64,000 nt of DNA from Kingella potus (GTDB lineage Bacteria > Pseudomonadota > Gammaproteobacteria > Burkholderiales > Neisseriaceae): the NCBI RefSeq assembly GCF_900451175.1, contig NZ_UGJJ01000002.1:62001-126000 (forward strand), in the 5' to 3' direction. Below are positions 26,522 through 34,893 of the stretch, in pieces. The notes below the pieces were generated by a model. The model made no database searches and was not told the DNA's origin. It saw only the letters and a program-made list of their open reading frames with translations. A program made the position numbers and the translations under genes. The number at the start of each line of letters is the position of its first letter. Position 1 is the first letter of the stretch.

Positions 26522-27319
26522 ATGAATTTATGGACACAAAAAAGCATTGATTTGGCATCACAAAGCAATTATCTAGACCAACTTTATCGGGTTTATCCGA
26601 TGTCGGTTAATTTGCGTAGAGAGTTATCCGAATCCACACAAAATGAAATTCGTACATATCTCAATAATAAAGATGGTAAAAACCTGCTTAATGTTTTATT
26701 AAAACAAGAGATTTTTCCTATTAAAGACAGCTATGTCGCCTATTTGAAACGCGATAAAACAGCAATAGAGCGTAATCCTGCTACCGTTAGCCGTTTGGCG
26801 GGTATGCTGATTGAAATGGGATTTGATGAAATTTTGGATAAAACTACCGTCCCAAAAGAAACCAATCGGCAAATCGGGCCTTTGTTTAAGAATTGGATTT
26901 CAAGCGGTGCATTAGGTATACCCGTTACGACTAATGTTGAAGAGTTTCTCAATTATCAGGGGAATATCGTTTTTAATGCAGGTGATGCTGCGATGCAGGC
27001 TTTGGCAAAAGAATATTTGGGCTATCGGCACAATAAAGGATTGGATTTTATTGCTAAATTTAATCATCAATTTATTATTGGCGAAGCAAAATTTCTAACG
27101 GATTTTGGCGGGCATCAAAATGCGCAATTTAATGATGCCGTTATCACCATGCGAAGCCAATTGGCTAAAACAGACCATTCGGTAAAAACAATTGCCATAT
27201 TAGACGGCGTACTTTATATCAAAGGCAAAAATAAAATGTTTAGCGATTTAAACAATTTTAAAGACAATGAAGTGGTTATTTCTGCTGTGCTGTTGCGTGA
27301 TTATTTGTTTTCGGTGTGA
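26522..27319 (+). CDS. probable type II restriction endonuclease (PD-(D/E)XK)
   Basis: A 265-residue protein three bases before a DNA methyltransferase gene. A possible nuclease core is GLDFIAKFNHQFIIGEAKFLTDFGG (about residues 180-204), with Asp, Glu and the EAK lysine spaced as in PD-(D/E)XK enzymes. Its overall look recalls Tsp45I-like enzymes, but I cannot confirm that or give a recognition site. The DNA is AT-rich. The methyltransferase partner is the best support for the call. Confidence 0.68.
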   Translation: MNLWTQKSIDLASQSNYLDQLYRVYPMSVNLRRELSESTQNEIRTYLNNKDGKNLLNVLLKQEIFPIKDSYVAYLKRDKTAIERNPATVSRLAGMLIEMGFDEILDKTTVPKETNRQIGPLFKNWISSGALGIPVTTNVEEFLNYQGNIVFNAGDAAMQALAKEYLGYRHNKGLDFIAKFNHQFIIGEAKFLTDFGGHQNAQFNDAVITMRSQLAKTDHSVKTIAILDGVLYIKGKNKMFSDLNNFKDNEVVISAVLLRDYLFSV

Positions 27320-27322
27320 TAT

Positions 27323-28426
27323 ATGCAGTTAGTTTACGAAAACAAGCAGTCTGAAAACCAAATCTTGGCGCGCGCCCAAAATATTCCGCCTTTATCGTTG
27401 GAGGGTGATTTATCGCTTTTATTTTTCGGCGACAATTTTTATGCGCTATCTGCCCTACTCAATAAAGGTTATCGGGAAAAAATTGATTTGATTTATATTG
27501 ACCCGCCTTATAACACGCAGCAGATTTTTACCGTATCGGAAAATCGGGTAAGTACGATTAGCCGCAGCAATAATGGCGCAACCGCTTATGAAGACAACCG
27601 TTCGCTGCCTGAATATTTGGAATTTATGCGCGAACGTTTGATTTTAATGCGCGAATTATTGTCGCCATGTGGTTCGATTTATGTACATATTGATAATAAA
27701 GTCGGGCATTATCTGAAAATTTTATTAGATGAAATTTTTGGTGCAGAGAATTTTAAAAACGATATTGCCCGCGTGAAATCCAATCCGAAAAATTTTTCAC
27801 GCCGCGCGTTTGGCAATGAGAAAGATGTGGTGTTGTTTTATGCTAAAAATGCCAAGAAAAACATTTTTAATCAAATAACGATACCGTTAACCGATAACGA
27901 TAAAATTGAGATGTTTCAAAAAACCGATGAATACGGACGGCGTTACAATACCGTGCCTGTCCATGCGCCGGGAGAAACGCAAAATGGCGAAACGGGGGGA
28001 ATGTGGCGCGGTATGCTCCCTCCAAAAGGGCGGCATTGGCGCAGTCCGCCCAATGAATTGGATAAGCTGGACGAGCAAGGTTTGTTGGAATGGTCTAAAA
28101 ACGGCGTGCCGCGCATCAAAAAATTTGCTGACGAACATAAGGGTAAAAAAATCCAAGATATTTGGCGATACAAAGACCCTGCTTATCCCATTTATCCCAC
28201 AGAAAAAAATGCGGAAATGTTGGAGATGATTATTCAGCAGTCGTCCAATCCCAATTCTATTGTGTTGGACTGTTTCGCGGGCAGCGGCTCAACTTTGTTG
28301 GCAGCGCAAAATTTAAACAGACGGTGGATTGGCATGGATACTTCATCAGTTGCAATCCAAACCATACGAGATAGGTTTGGACTGTTGCCGTTTCAGTTTG
28401 TCAATTTGGAAAATATATTAAGATAA
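27323..28426 (+). CDS. type II DNA methyltransferase (beta-class N6-adenine/N4-cytosine)
   Basis: A 367-residue amino-methyltransferase with motif IV YIDPPYNT (about residue 67) before motif I LDCFAGSGSTLLAA (about 315), the permuted order of the beta class. It protects the host against the upstream nuclease. The motif order and DPPY allow N6-adenine or N4-cytosine methylation; the target sequence cannot be read. The start lies three bases after the nuclease stop, so the two genes are coupled. Confidence 0.9.
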   Translation: MQLVYENKQSENQILARAQNIPPLSLEGDLSLLFFGDNFYALSALLNKGYREKIDLIYIDPPYNTQQIFTVSENRVSTISRSNNGATAYEDNRSLPEYLEFMRERLILMRELLSPCGSIYVHIDNKVGHYLKILLDEIFGAENFKNDIARVKSNPKNFSRRAFGNEKDVVLFYAKNAKKNIFNQITIPLTDNDKIEMFQKTDEYGRRYNTVPVHAPGETQNGETGGMWRGMLPPKGRHWRSPPNELDKLDEQGLLEWSKNGVPRIKKFADEHKGKKIQDIWRYKDPAYPIYPTEKNAEMLEMIIQQSSNPNSIVLDCFAGSGSTLLAAQNLNRRWIGMDTSSVAIQTIRDRFGLLPFQFVNLENILR

Positions 28427-28499
28427 ATTCAATAATTTGTTTTACTTGTAAAAATTATGGTTTAAGCAGTATACGTCGTACAAGCAAGACCATCATGCG

Positions 28500-28552
28500 C
28501 CATATCCGAAATCATCAATCAAAAAAACAGACAGGCCGTCTGAAAACCTTTT
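28500..28552 (+). repeat. right direct repeat bounding the hydrolase/R-M cassette
   Basis: This copy matches 25181-25232 apart from a few substitutions and a one-base length difference, including the DUS and the following AAAACC. It sits immediately before the C-terminal hrpA frame. Confidence 0.65.
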
Positions 28553-28570
28553 AACCCTATCCAAACCGCC

Positions 28571-31500
28571 ATGCAAAACACCCGAAACCATCACACTATG
28601 CCGTCTGAAAACAAACCCCGCTACCGCCTGACCAAGCTTGGCGAACAAATGGCGCGGCTGCCCATCGACCCGAAAATCAGCCGCATGCTGCTGGCGGCGA
28701 AAAAGCACGACTGCGTGCAGGAAATGCTGGTCATCGTGTCCGCGCTTTCCGTGCAGGACCCGCGCGAGCGGCCGCTGGAAGCGCGCGAAGCCGCCGCCAA
28801 GGCGCACGAGCGTTTTACCGACAAGCAGTCTGATTTTCTCGCCTACCTGAATATTTGGGACAGCTTCCAGCGCGAGCGCGAAAAAGGTTTGAGCAACAGG
28901 CAGTTGGTGCAGTGGTGCCGCCAGCATTTCCTTTCGCACCTGCGGATGCGCGAGTGGCGCGAGCTGCACAAACAGTTGGCGGATATTGCGGTGGAAATGG
29001 GTTTGATTGACAAGGAACGCGCGTTCAGACGGCCTTTGCCGCCTGCGCCGCAGGTTTCAGACGGCCTTCAAGGCAGCCTGAAAACCGATGCCGATTTGTC
29101 CGCCCGTCTCAAACAAAAGCAGTTGGACAAAAAACACGCCCGCACCGAACGCCGCGCCGCCAAAGAAGCGGGCTACGAGCAAATCCACCGCGCCCTGCTC
29201 ACGGGCTTGATTGCCAATGTGGGCATGAAATCGCCCGACGGCCACGACTACATCGGCGCGCGCGGGGCGCATTTCCATCTGTTTCCCGCGTCCGCGCTGT
29301 TCAAATCCAAGCCCAAATGGGTGATGGCGGCGGAGCTCACCGAAACCACGCGCTTGTATGCCCGCGATGTGGCCGCCATCCAGCCCGAATGGATAGAGCA
29401 GGAAGCGCCGCATTTGGTGAAATACCATTATTTCGAGCCGCATTGGGAGCAGAAACGCGGCGAAGTGGTGGCCGCCGAGCGCGTAACCCTGTACGGCCTG
29501 ACCGTGCTGCCGCGCCGCCCCGTCGCCTATGCCCGCGTCGCTCCCGAAGAAGCCCGCGAAATCTTCATCCGCAGCGCACTGGTGGCGCAGGAATGCGATT
29601 TGAAGGCCGGTTTTTTTGTCCACAACAAAAAGCTGATTAAGGAAGTCGGCGAGCTGGAACACAAATCGCGGCGGCAGGACGTGCTGGTGGACGAAGAAGC
29701 CTTGTTTGATTTTTATAACCAGCGTCTGCCGCAGTTTTACGAGCCGTCTGAAACATTTTCAGGTAGCCCGAATAAGCAAAGGCAGCCTGAAAACAGTAAA
29801 ACGCCGTCTGAAACCGCCAAGCCCGCCACCCGCGCCGTTCCCTCTCCCGCGCAAGCGCAGGAGCGGGGGCAGGCAGTAGGTCGGATGCTTGAATCCGACA
29901 AAACAGCAGAAGCAAAAGCAACATCCGATTCAAACGCAAATGCCCTGTCGGATACAAGTATCCGACCTACGGCAAGTGTTTCAGACGGCCTTTCAGGCAG
30001 CCTGAAAGGGCAGAGGCCGTCTGAAAACGCGGGGCATAATGTAGGTCGGATTCTCGAATCCGACAAAACGGCAGAAGCAAAAACAACATCCGATTCAAGC
30101 GCAAATGTTCTGTCGGATACAAGTATCCGACCTACGGCAAGTGTTTCAGACGGCCTTTCAGGTAGCCTGAAAGGGCAGAGGCCGTCTGAAAACGCGGGGC
30201 ATAATGTAGGTCGGATTCTTGAATCCGACAAAACAGCAGAAGCAAAAGCAACATCCGATTCAAACGCAAATGCTCTGTCGGATACAAGTATCCGACCTAC
30301 GGCAAGTGTTTCAGACGGCCTTTCAGGCAGCCTGAAACCGCATATCCGTCCCGCCGCAGACAGCGATGCCGCCGCCGTTGCCGCATTGTTCCGCCGCGCG
30401 GTCATGCACATTCCCAACAGCGATTACAGCGAAGCGGAAAAAAACGCGTGGCTGCACGGCGCGGACAATGCCGCTTTCTGGCAAAAACGTATTGGGCGCG
30501 GCCACATCTGCGTGGCAACGCACAACGGGTGCGTGTCGGGTTTTGTCGAATATCTGCCGGAGCAGGCGCACATAGACTGCCTCTTTACCGACCCCCGCCA
30601 CCAGCGGCAGGGCATTGCAAGTGCGCTGCTGGCTGCCGTTCTGCCGTCGGCGGACAGCGGCAAGGCGGTCAGCGCAGATGTTTCCAAAGCCGCATCGGCA
30701 TTTTTCCAAAAACAAGGCTTCGTGCTGCAACACGAAAACGAAATCCCGCGCAACGGCTTGGTTTTGACCAACTACCGCATGGTTCGCCAAACAAACCAAG
30801 CCCAAAAGCAGCCTGAAAACGCAGCGCATAATGTAGGTCGGATTCTCGAATCCGACAAAACGGCAGAAGCAAAAACAACATCCGATTCAAGCGCAAATGT
30901 TCTGTCGGATACAAGTATCCGACCTACGGCAAGTGTTTCAGACGGCCTTTCAGGCAGCCTGAAAGGGCAGAGGCCGTCTGAAAATGCAGCGCATAATGTA
31001 GGTCGGATGCCTGAATCCGACAAAACCAAAACCGCAAACGTTTCAGGAAACGCCGTTCCAGCCCGCCCCAAAGGCAGCCTGAAAACCGCCAAACCCGTTC
31101 CCATTGCCGACATCCGCACCTTCCAAAGCTGGCTCAAAACCGCCGAACACGCCAACCCGCGCCTGCTGTTTCTCACCCGCGAAGACCTGATGCAGCACGC
31201 CGCCGCACACATCACCGAAGAGCAGTTCCCCAAACACTGGCAAAGCGCAGACGGCAAATTCAAACTCGCCTACCGCTTCGAGCCGCACCACCCGCTCGAC
31301 GGTGTAACCCTCACCCTGCCGCTCACCGTGCTCAACCGTGTTGCCGCGCCCGCGCTCGAATGGCTCGTGCCCGGCATGTTGCGCGAAAAAATCCAGTTGC
31401 TCATCAAAGCCCTGCCCAAGCAAATCCGCCGCATCTGCGTACCCGTTCCCGAATTTACCACCCGGTTTCTCAGCAGCAACCCCAACCGCCAAGAGCCGAT

Positions 31501-32587
31501 TATTCCCCAACTTGCCCGCTTTATCGCCAAAACCGCCGGCGACATGCGCCTGCTCGAACAAATCAACCAAGACGAATGGAGCGCATTCAGGCTGCCCGAA
31601 CACTGCTATTTCAACCTGCGCATCATCGACGACGGCGGGCAGGAGTTAGCCATGGGGCGCGACCTCGCCAAACTGCAACAAGAGCTGGGACAGGCAGCCG
31701 CCGTAACCTTCCGCGACAACACCCAAGAATTCGAGCGCGACAACGTTACCGCATGGGACATCGGCACACTGCCCGAATCCATCAAATTCGCACGCGGCAA
31801 ACAACAGCTCAACGGCTATCTCGGCCTGCAAAAAGAAAAAGACGGCCGCATCGCCCTGCGCCTGTCCGACACCCCCGAAGCCGCCGCAGCCGCCCACCGC
31901 CAAGGCCTAACCGCCCTGATGCAGTTGCAGCTCAAAGAACACATGAAAGACCTCAACAAAGGCATACAAGGCTTCACCCAAGCCGCCATGCTGCTCAAAC
32001 ACATCCCCGCCGACACCCTGCGCGACGACCTCACCGCCGCCATCTGCGACCGCGCCTTCATCGGCGACGACGAACCCCCGCGCAGCGAAAAAGCCTTTAA
32101 AGAACAAATCAAACGCGCCCGCAGCCGCCTGCCCGCCGTCAAAGAAGCCCTGTCGCGCTATTTGCAGGAAACCGCCGCCGCCTACGCCGAACTGAACGCC
32201 AAACTCGGCAAACACCCGCTCACCCCCCTAATCCGCAAACGACTGGACACCCTGCTCGGCGCAGGCTTCGCCACCCGCACCCCGTGGGCGCAATGGTCGC
32301 GTTTGCCGGTTTACATTAAAGCCATGAGCCTGCGGCTGGACAAATACTCCGCCAACCCCGCCCGCGACACCGCCCGCGAAGCCGACATCCAAGAGCTGGA
32401 ACAAATGTGGCAGGAAAAAGCCGACACGCTGGCCAAACAAAACCAACCCCTTTCAGACGGCCTCAAAGCATTCAAATGGCAAATCGAAGAACTGCGCGTA
32501 TCGCTGTTCGCACAAGAGCTGAAAACGCCGTATCCCGTGTCGGTGAAGAGGTTGTTGAAGGAGTGGGAGGGGTTGGATAAAGGGTAA
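28571..32587 (+). CDS. hrpA: HrpA C-terminal half (OB-fold, DUF3418) with embedded repeats and GNAT domain
   Basis: A 1338-residue frame. From YRLTKLGEQMARLP (about residue 17) it continues the HrpA family: ratchet/OB-fold region to about 300, DUF3418 to FYNQRLPQFYE (about 395), then DUF3418 resumes at IADIRTFQSWLK (about 850) and runs to the end (PYPVSVKRLL). Between these points, where E. coli HrpA has only a few residues, lie some 420 extra residues: 55-residue repeats, a GNAT domain (about 590-740) with the acetyl-CoA loop RHQRQGIASALL, and more repeats. Start could be ATG 28571 or ATG 28598 (itself a DUS); no good ribosome site is seen, so expression is uncertain. Confidence 0.85.
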   Translation: MQNTRNHHTMPSENKPRYRLTKLGEQMARLPIDPKISRMLLAAKKHDCVQEMLVIVSALSVQDPRERPLEAREAAAKAHERFTDKQSDFLAYLNIWDSFQREREKGLSNRQLVQWCRQHFLSHLRMREWRELHKQLADIAVEMGLIDKERAFRRPLPPAPQVSDGLQGSLKTDADLSARLKQKQLDKKHARTERRAAKEAGYEQIHRALLTGLIANVGMKSPDGHDYIGARGAHFHLFPASALFKSKPKWVMAAELTETTRLYARDVAAIQPEWIEQEAPHLVKYHYFEPHWEQKRGEVVAAERVTLYGLTVLPRRPVAYARVAPEEAREIFIRSALVAQECDLKAGFFVHNKKLIKEVGELEHKSRRQDVLVDEEALFDFYNQRLPQFYEPSETFSGSPNKQRQPENSKTPSETAKPATRAVPSPAQAQERGQAVGRMLESDKTAEAKATSDSNANALSDTSIRPTASVSDGLSGSLKGQRPSENAGHNVGRILESDKTAEAKTTSDSSANVLSDTSIRPTASVSDGLSGSLKGQRPSENAGHNVGRILESDKTAEAKATSDSNANALSDTSIRPTASVSDGLSGSLKPHIRPAADSDAAAVAALFRRAVMHIPNSDYSEAEKNAWLHGADNAAFWQKRIGRGHICVATHNGCVSGFVEYLPEQAHIDCLFTDPRHQRQGIASALLAAVLPSADSGKAVSADVSKAASAFFQKQGFVLQHENEIPRNGLVLTNYRMVRQTNQAQKQPENAAHNVGRILESDKTAEAKTTSDSSANVLSDTSIRPTASVSDGLSGSLKGQRPSENAAHNVGRMPESDKTKTANVSGNAVPARPKGSLKTAKPVPIADIRTFQSWLKTAEHANPRLLFLTREDLMQHAAAHITEEQFPKHWQSADGKFKLAYRFEPHHPLDGVTLTLPLTVLNRVAAPALEWLVPGMLREKIQLLIKALPKQIRRICVPVPEFTTRFLSSNPNRQEPIIPQLARFIAKTAGDMRLLEQINQDEWSAFRLPEHCYFNLRIIDDGGQELAMGRDLAKLQQELGQAAAVTFRDNTQEFERDNVTAWDIGTLPESIKFARGKQQLNGYLGLQKEKDGRIALRLSDTPEAAAAAHRQGLTALMQLQLKEHMKDLNKGIQGFTQAAMLLKHIPADTLRDDLTAAICDRAFIGDDEPPRSEKAFKEQIKRARSRLPAVKEALSRYLQETAAAYAELNAKLGKHPLTPLIRKRLDTLLGAGFATRTPWAQWSRLPVYIKAMSLRLDKYSANPARDTAREADIQELEQMWQEKADTLAKQNQPLSDGLKAFKWQIEELRVSLFAQELKTPYPVSVKRLLKEWEGLDKG
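29876..31040 (+). repeat. 165-bp in-frame repeats inside hrpA
   Basis: Units begin GTAGGTCGGAT at 29876, 30041, 30206, 30833 and 30998 (the last is partial). Spacing is exactly 165 bases (55 codons) where units are adjacent. Each unit contains GTAGGTCGGAT...AATCCGAC, TGTCGGATAC...TATCCGACCTAC, then both uptake-repeat types (TCAGACGGCC and AGGCAGCCTGAAA). A relative is intergenic at 54765-54868. The GNAT domain separates units 3 and 4. Confidence 0.88.
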
Positions 32588-32594
32588 TGAAAAT

Positions 32595-32617
32595 GCCGTC
32601 TGAAAGTTTCAAACGGC
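32595..32617. terminator. imperfect DUS hairpin after hrpA C-terminal half
   Basis: GCCGTCTGAAA and TTTCAAACGGC pair with one mismatch around a single base. It lies between convergent hrpA and the retron reverse transcriptase. Confidence 0.5.
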
Positions 32618-32626
32618 CTTTCGACT

Positions 32627-34402
32627 CTAAATAGAAATACTATTTTGATAAAAATGTTTTTTTATTTCATCAATTATTTCAAATATTTTCTTGAACTCTG
32701 AAAAATCAAAATGAGTAGAGCGTTTCGCAACGTATTTTGCGAAAACAGTTTTGGGATATGATCTGTTCCTAAATTTTATATTTTCATGATTTTCATCATC
32801 TACTTTAATTTTTCCAATGGAAACATGAGATAACAAATTTTCAACACAAGTCATCTCTAATGCATTCCTAAATGTTGGCTTTTTATTTTCTAAGGCTAGT
32901 GGTCTTAATAGAACTAAATAAATATTTTCTCTAATGTGAACCCATTGTTGCCCATCTTTCATATGATGAGTCTCAGGAATATTGTTTTTTGATTTCTCAT
33001 TTTTATCTTTAACATCTAACCCTTGATCATAATCAAGAACAAATATAACAGGGTGTTTGCTTTTAATTTTCAGATTCTTTAAGTTTATAAAATAATCTTT
33101 ATATGCGTGCAAGAGAAAACTATTGATTAAAGCAGTTCCGCCACCTAAACTTATTTTTGTAAGCTCTGAGTTTATTGACTGAATGATGTAGTTTTCTTTA
33201 TGTTCATTTGGATTAAGGATTTTATTTGCTAATTTAAAATATATTGAGTCTGTTATTCCCTCTGGAAAAATTATTGGCTTATTATTTCCAATAAAATATT
33301 TATAGAAAATTGCTTGTCTTAATAGCCTAATACTGCGATTTGAGTTTTCTTTATTATCAAAATTTCCTGCGCACAAATAGGCAAATTTCTTTCTTTCTTC
33401 TTCCCATTCTTGAATAGACATATCATGGTGCTGTTTTAGATATTTAACTGACGCAACATAATTAAGTCGTCCAATTAGCTGATTTATTGTTCCTTCTTTA
33501 TCACCAATTAAAAATTTTCCGCTAGTGAATAAACTGTACAACATTGCTCTATTATGCTTCTGATAATATTCAGATATATTAAGAGTTTTATTAACAGTAA
33601 TACCTGTGACGGTTTGGCGTTTTTTAGCAGAAAATAATCTGGTTTTCTTGTCGTTTATCTTAAACCCTGAATCCTCTATTACTCTTCTTAATCTATCACC
33701 AGCTTCCCATATGAAATTCTCACTGTTCCACCTTACTAAATCTTCAGGAATTGGTTTGTTGGATGAAAATGTTAAGTCATCGGCATATCTACTATAAGTT
33801 AATTTGTATTCTTTAGAAATTTTTACTAGCCTTATATCCAATAAGTTACCAATGAGGGAAGCTATTATCGGTGATAGCGGCGAGCCTTGTGGCAAAAAAG
33901 TTTTATTATTTTCATCACGAAAACATGCCAATTGAGCGAGAGTTTTTGCCACTTTATCATTTAATCTAAAATATTTGTCTGCTTTAAAAAAGTTACTAAT
34001 TCTTCCATAGTGAATGCTTCCAAAAAAATCAGATAAATCAATATTCAGAACATATCTCTTATTTCTATGAATTTGAGCATTTGTTAGAATGGATTTTTTT
34101 ATTTCAAAAGCATGGTTGCAGATTAAATAGTTTGGATTTTCTTGCTGTATCTCTCGTATGCAAAAATTTAAAATGGTTGCAAACTTTTTCTGTAAGTCTT
34201 TTAAGGGTTGAGGAGGAATTAGGATTGTCCTTTCTCCACCTGAGGCCTTGAGAATAGTAAATGATGTAAATTGTGAAAAATGATTAAGAGAATATGCAAT
34301 ATACCAAAAGTCTTTGACAGAAATGCCTAGATAATTGTGGAAATTATTTACTACATCAATACCATTATTGCATAATTTTAATTTTATTAGATGGTTAAAC
34401 AT
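32627..34402 (-). CDS. retron reverse transcriptase fused to TOPRIM domain (Ec67/Eco2-like)
   Basis: A 591-residue retron RT. RT motifs: NIDLSDFFGSIHYG (about 120), LPQGSPLSP (about 170-178), catalytic YADD at 206-209. Retron marks are NAQIH (108-112) and VTG (265-267). A C-terminal TOPRIM-like domain has Glu in IIFPEGITD (E381) and DxD in FVLDYDQG (457/459). The layout and many local matches recall E. coli Ec67 (about 586 residues). The frame is open to a TTG at 34465, but that region is the 3' part of the predicted ncRNA, so ATG 34402 is chosen. Retrons make msDNA and act in phage defence; here the TOPRIM nuclease is the likely effector. Confidence 0.88.
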   Translation of the reverse strand: MFNHLIKLKLCNNGIDVVNNFHNYLGISVKDFWYIAYSLNHFSQFTSFTILKASGGERTILIPPQPLKDLQKKFATILNFCIREIQQENPNYLICNHAFEIKKSILTNAQIHRNKRYVLNIDLSDFFGSIHYGRISNFFKADKYFRLNDKVAKTLAQLACFRDENNKTFLPQGSPLSPIIASLIGNLLDIRLVKISKEYKLTYSRYADDLTFSSNKPIPEDLVRWNSENFIWEAGDRLRRVIEDSGFKINDKKTRLFSAKKRQTVTGITVNKTLNISEYYQKHNRAMLYSLFTSGKFLIGDKEGTINQLIGRLNYVASVKYLKQHHDMSIQEWEEERKKFAYLCAGNFDNKENSNRSIRLLRQAIFYKYFIGNNKPIIFPEGITDSIYFKLANKILNPNEHKENYIIQSINSELTKISLGGGTALINSFLLHAYKDYFINLKNLKIKSKHPVIFVLDYDQGLDVKDKNEKSKNNIPETHHMKDGQQWVHIRENIYLVLLRPLALENKKPTFRNALEMTCVENLLSHVSIGKIKVDDENHENIKFRNRSYPKTVFAKYVAKRSTHFDFSEFKKIFEIIDEIKKHFYQNSISI

Positions 34403-34433
34403 GGAGTTTATAAGATACAAAGAGTTAAGTGAA

Positions 34434-34569
34434 GAGGCATAAATACTCTCACTGAAGTCAAACAAAATATGGAGTAATTAGCGACAAGTGCAGACTGCAC
34501 GAGGCGCGTTACCCTTGGTACATTGTTTTAAATTATCCCGAATCAGGATAACAAATCTATTTATGCCTC
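34434..34569 (-). ncRNA. retron msr-msd RNA
   Basis: On the minus strand, GAGGCATAAATA (34569-34558, a1) is perfectly complementary to TATTTATGCCTC (34445-34434, a2). Directly after a1 comes GATTTGTT, as after the branch guanosine of Ec67 (from memory), so G at 34557 is the predicted 2'-5' branch point. It is followed by hairpins TTATCC/GGATAA and TACC/GGTA (msr), then a GTGCA/TGCAC hairpin and a possible longer stem AGTC/GACT with CTC/GAG in the msd part. The 136-nt length and position just upstream of the RT fit retron architecture. The exact msDNA limits cannot be read. Confidence 0.8.
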
Positions 34570-34577
34570 AAACTGTT

Positions 34578-34605
34578 ATTTTACAGAAATTCCTAGATAA
34601 CACAA
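34578..34605 (-). promoter_or_regulatory. probable retron promoter
   Basis: On the minus strand TTGTGT (34605-34600) and TAAAAT (34583-34578) are separated by 16 bases. The predicted start lies within a few bases of the a1 arm at 34569, as expected for the retron primary transcript. Confidence 0.55.
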
Positions 34606-34704
34606 TTTAATTTGTTAAAATTTCATGCGACAAGGTTGTCATCTATGGAATGGCTAATTAGCTATCTCTTTCCTTGGAGGCAACTTGAACACCAGAAAAC
34701 ACAA

Positions 34705-34893
34705 TTTTCAGGCTGCCTTTCCCTTATAATTCCATTTCCTAACATCATATTTCCTTATCCCGCCATGCCCAAACTGCCCGAAGTAGAAACCACCCCGCGC
34801 GGTATCGCGCCACACATTATCAACCAAACCGTTGCCGCCGTAACTCTCCGCAAGCCCAAGCTGCGCTGGAAAATTTCGCTTGCGCTGCCTGAA
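34705..34893 (+). repeat. duplicated mutM promoter and 5' end (left copy)
   Basis: This stretch and 35279-35468 are direct repeats covering TTTTCAGGCTGCCT, a TATAAT (34725-34730 here), the start codon and about 43 codons of mutM. They differ by scattered substitutions, so the duplication is not very recent or came from a divergent donor. Confidence 0.85.

Noticed and set aside
29876..31040. Regular repeats that might be read as a CRISPR array
   Set aside because: Units are 165 bp, contiguous and translated; there are no short repeats with unique spacers and no cas genes.
34446..34465. TTG start for the retron RT
   Set aside because: It would place coding sequence inside the msr-msd RNA including arm a2; no ribosome site precedes it and ATG 34402 gives a normal length.
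34466..34700. The a1 arm sought in TAATTAGC near 34651-34658 pairing with GCTAATTA near 34473-34483
   Set aside because: The match is only 8 bp and is AT-palindromic; the 12-bp GAGGCATAAATA/TATTTATGCCTC pair directly before the branch-G motif is better.
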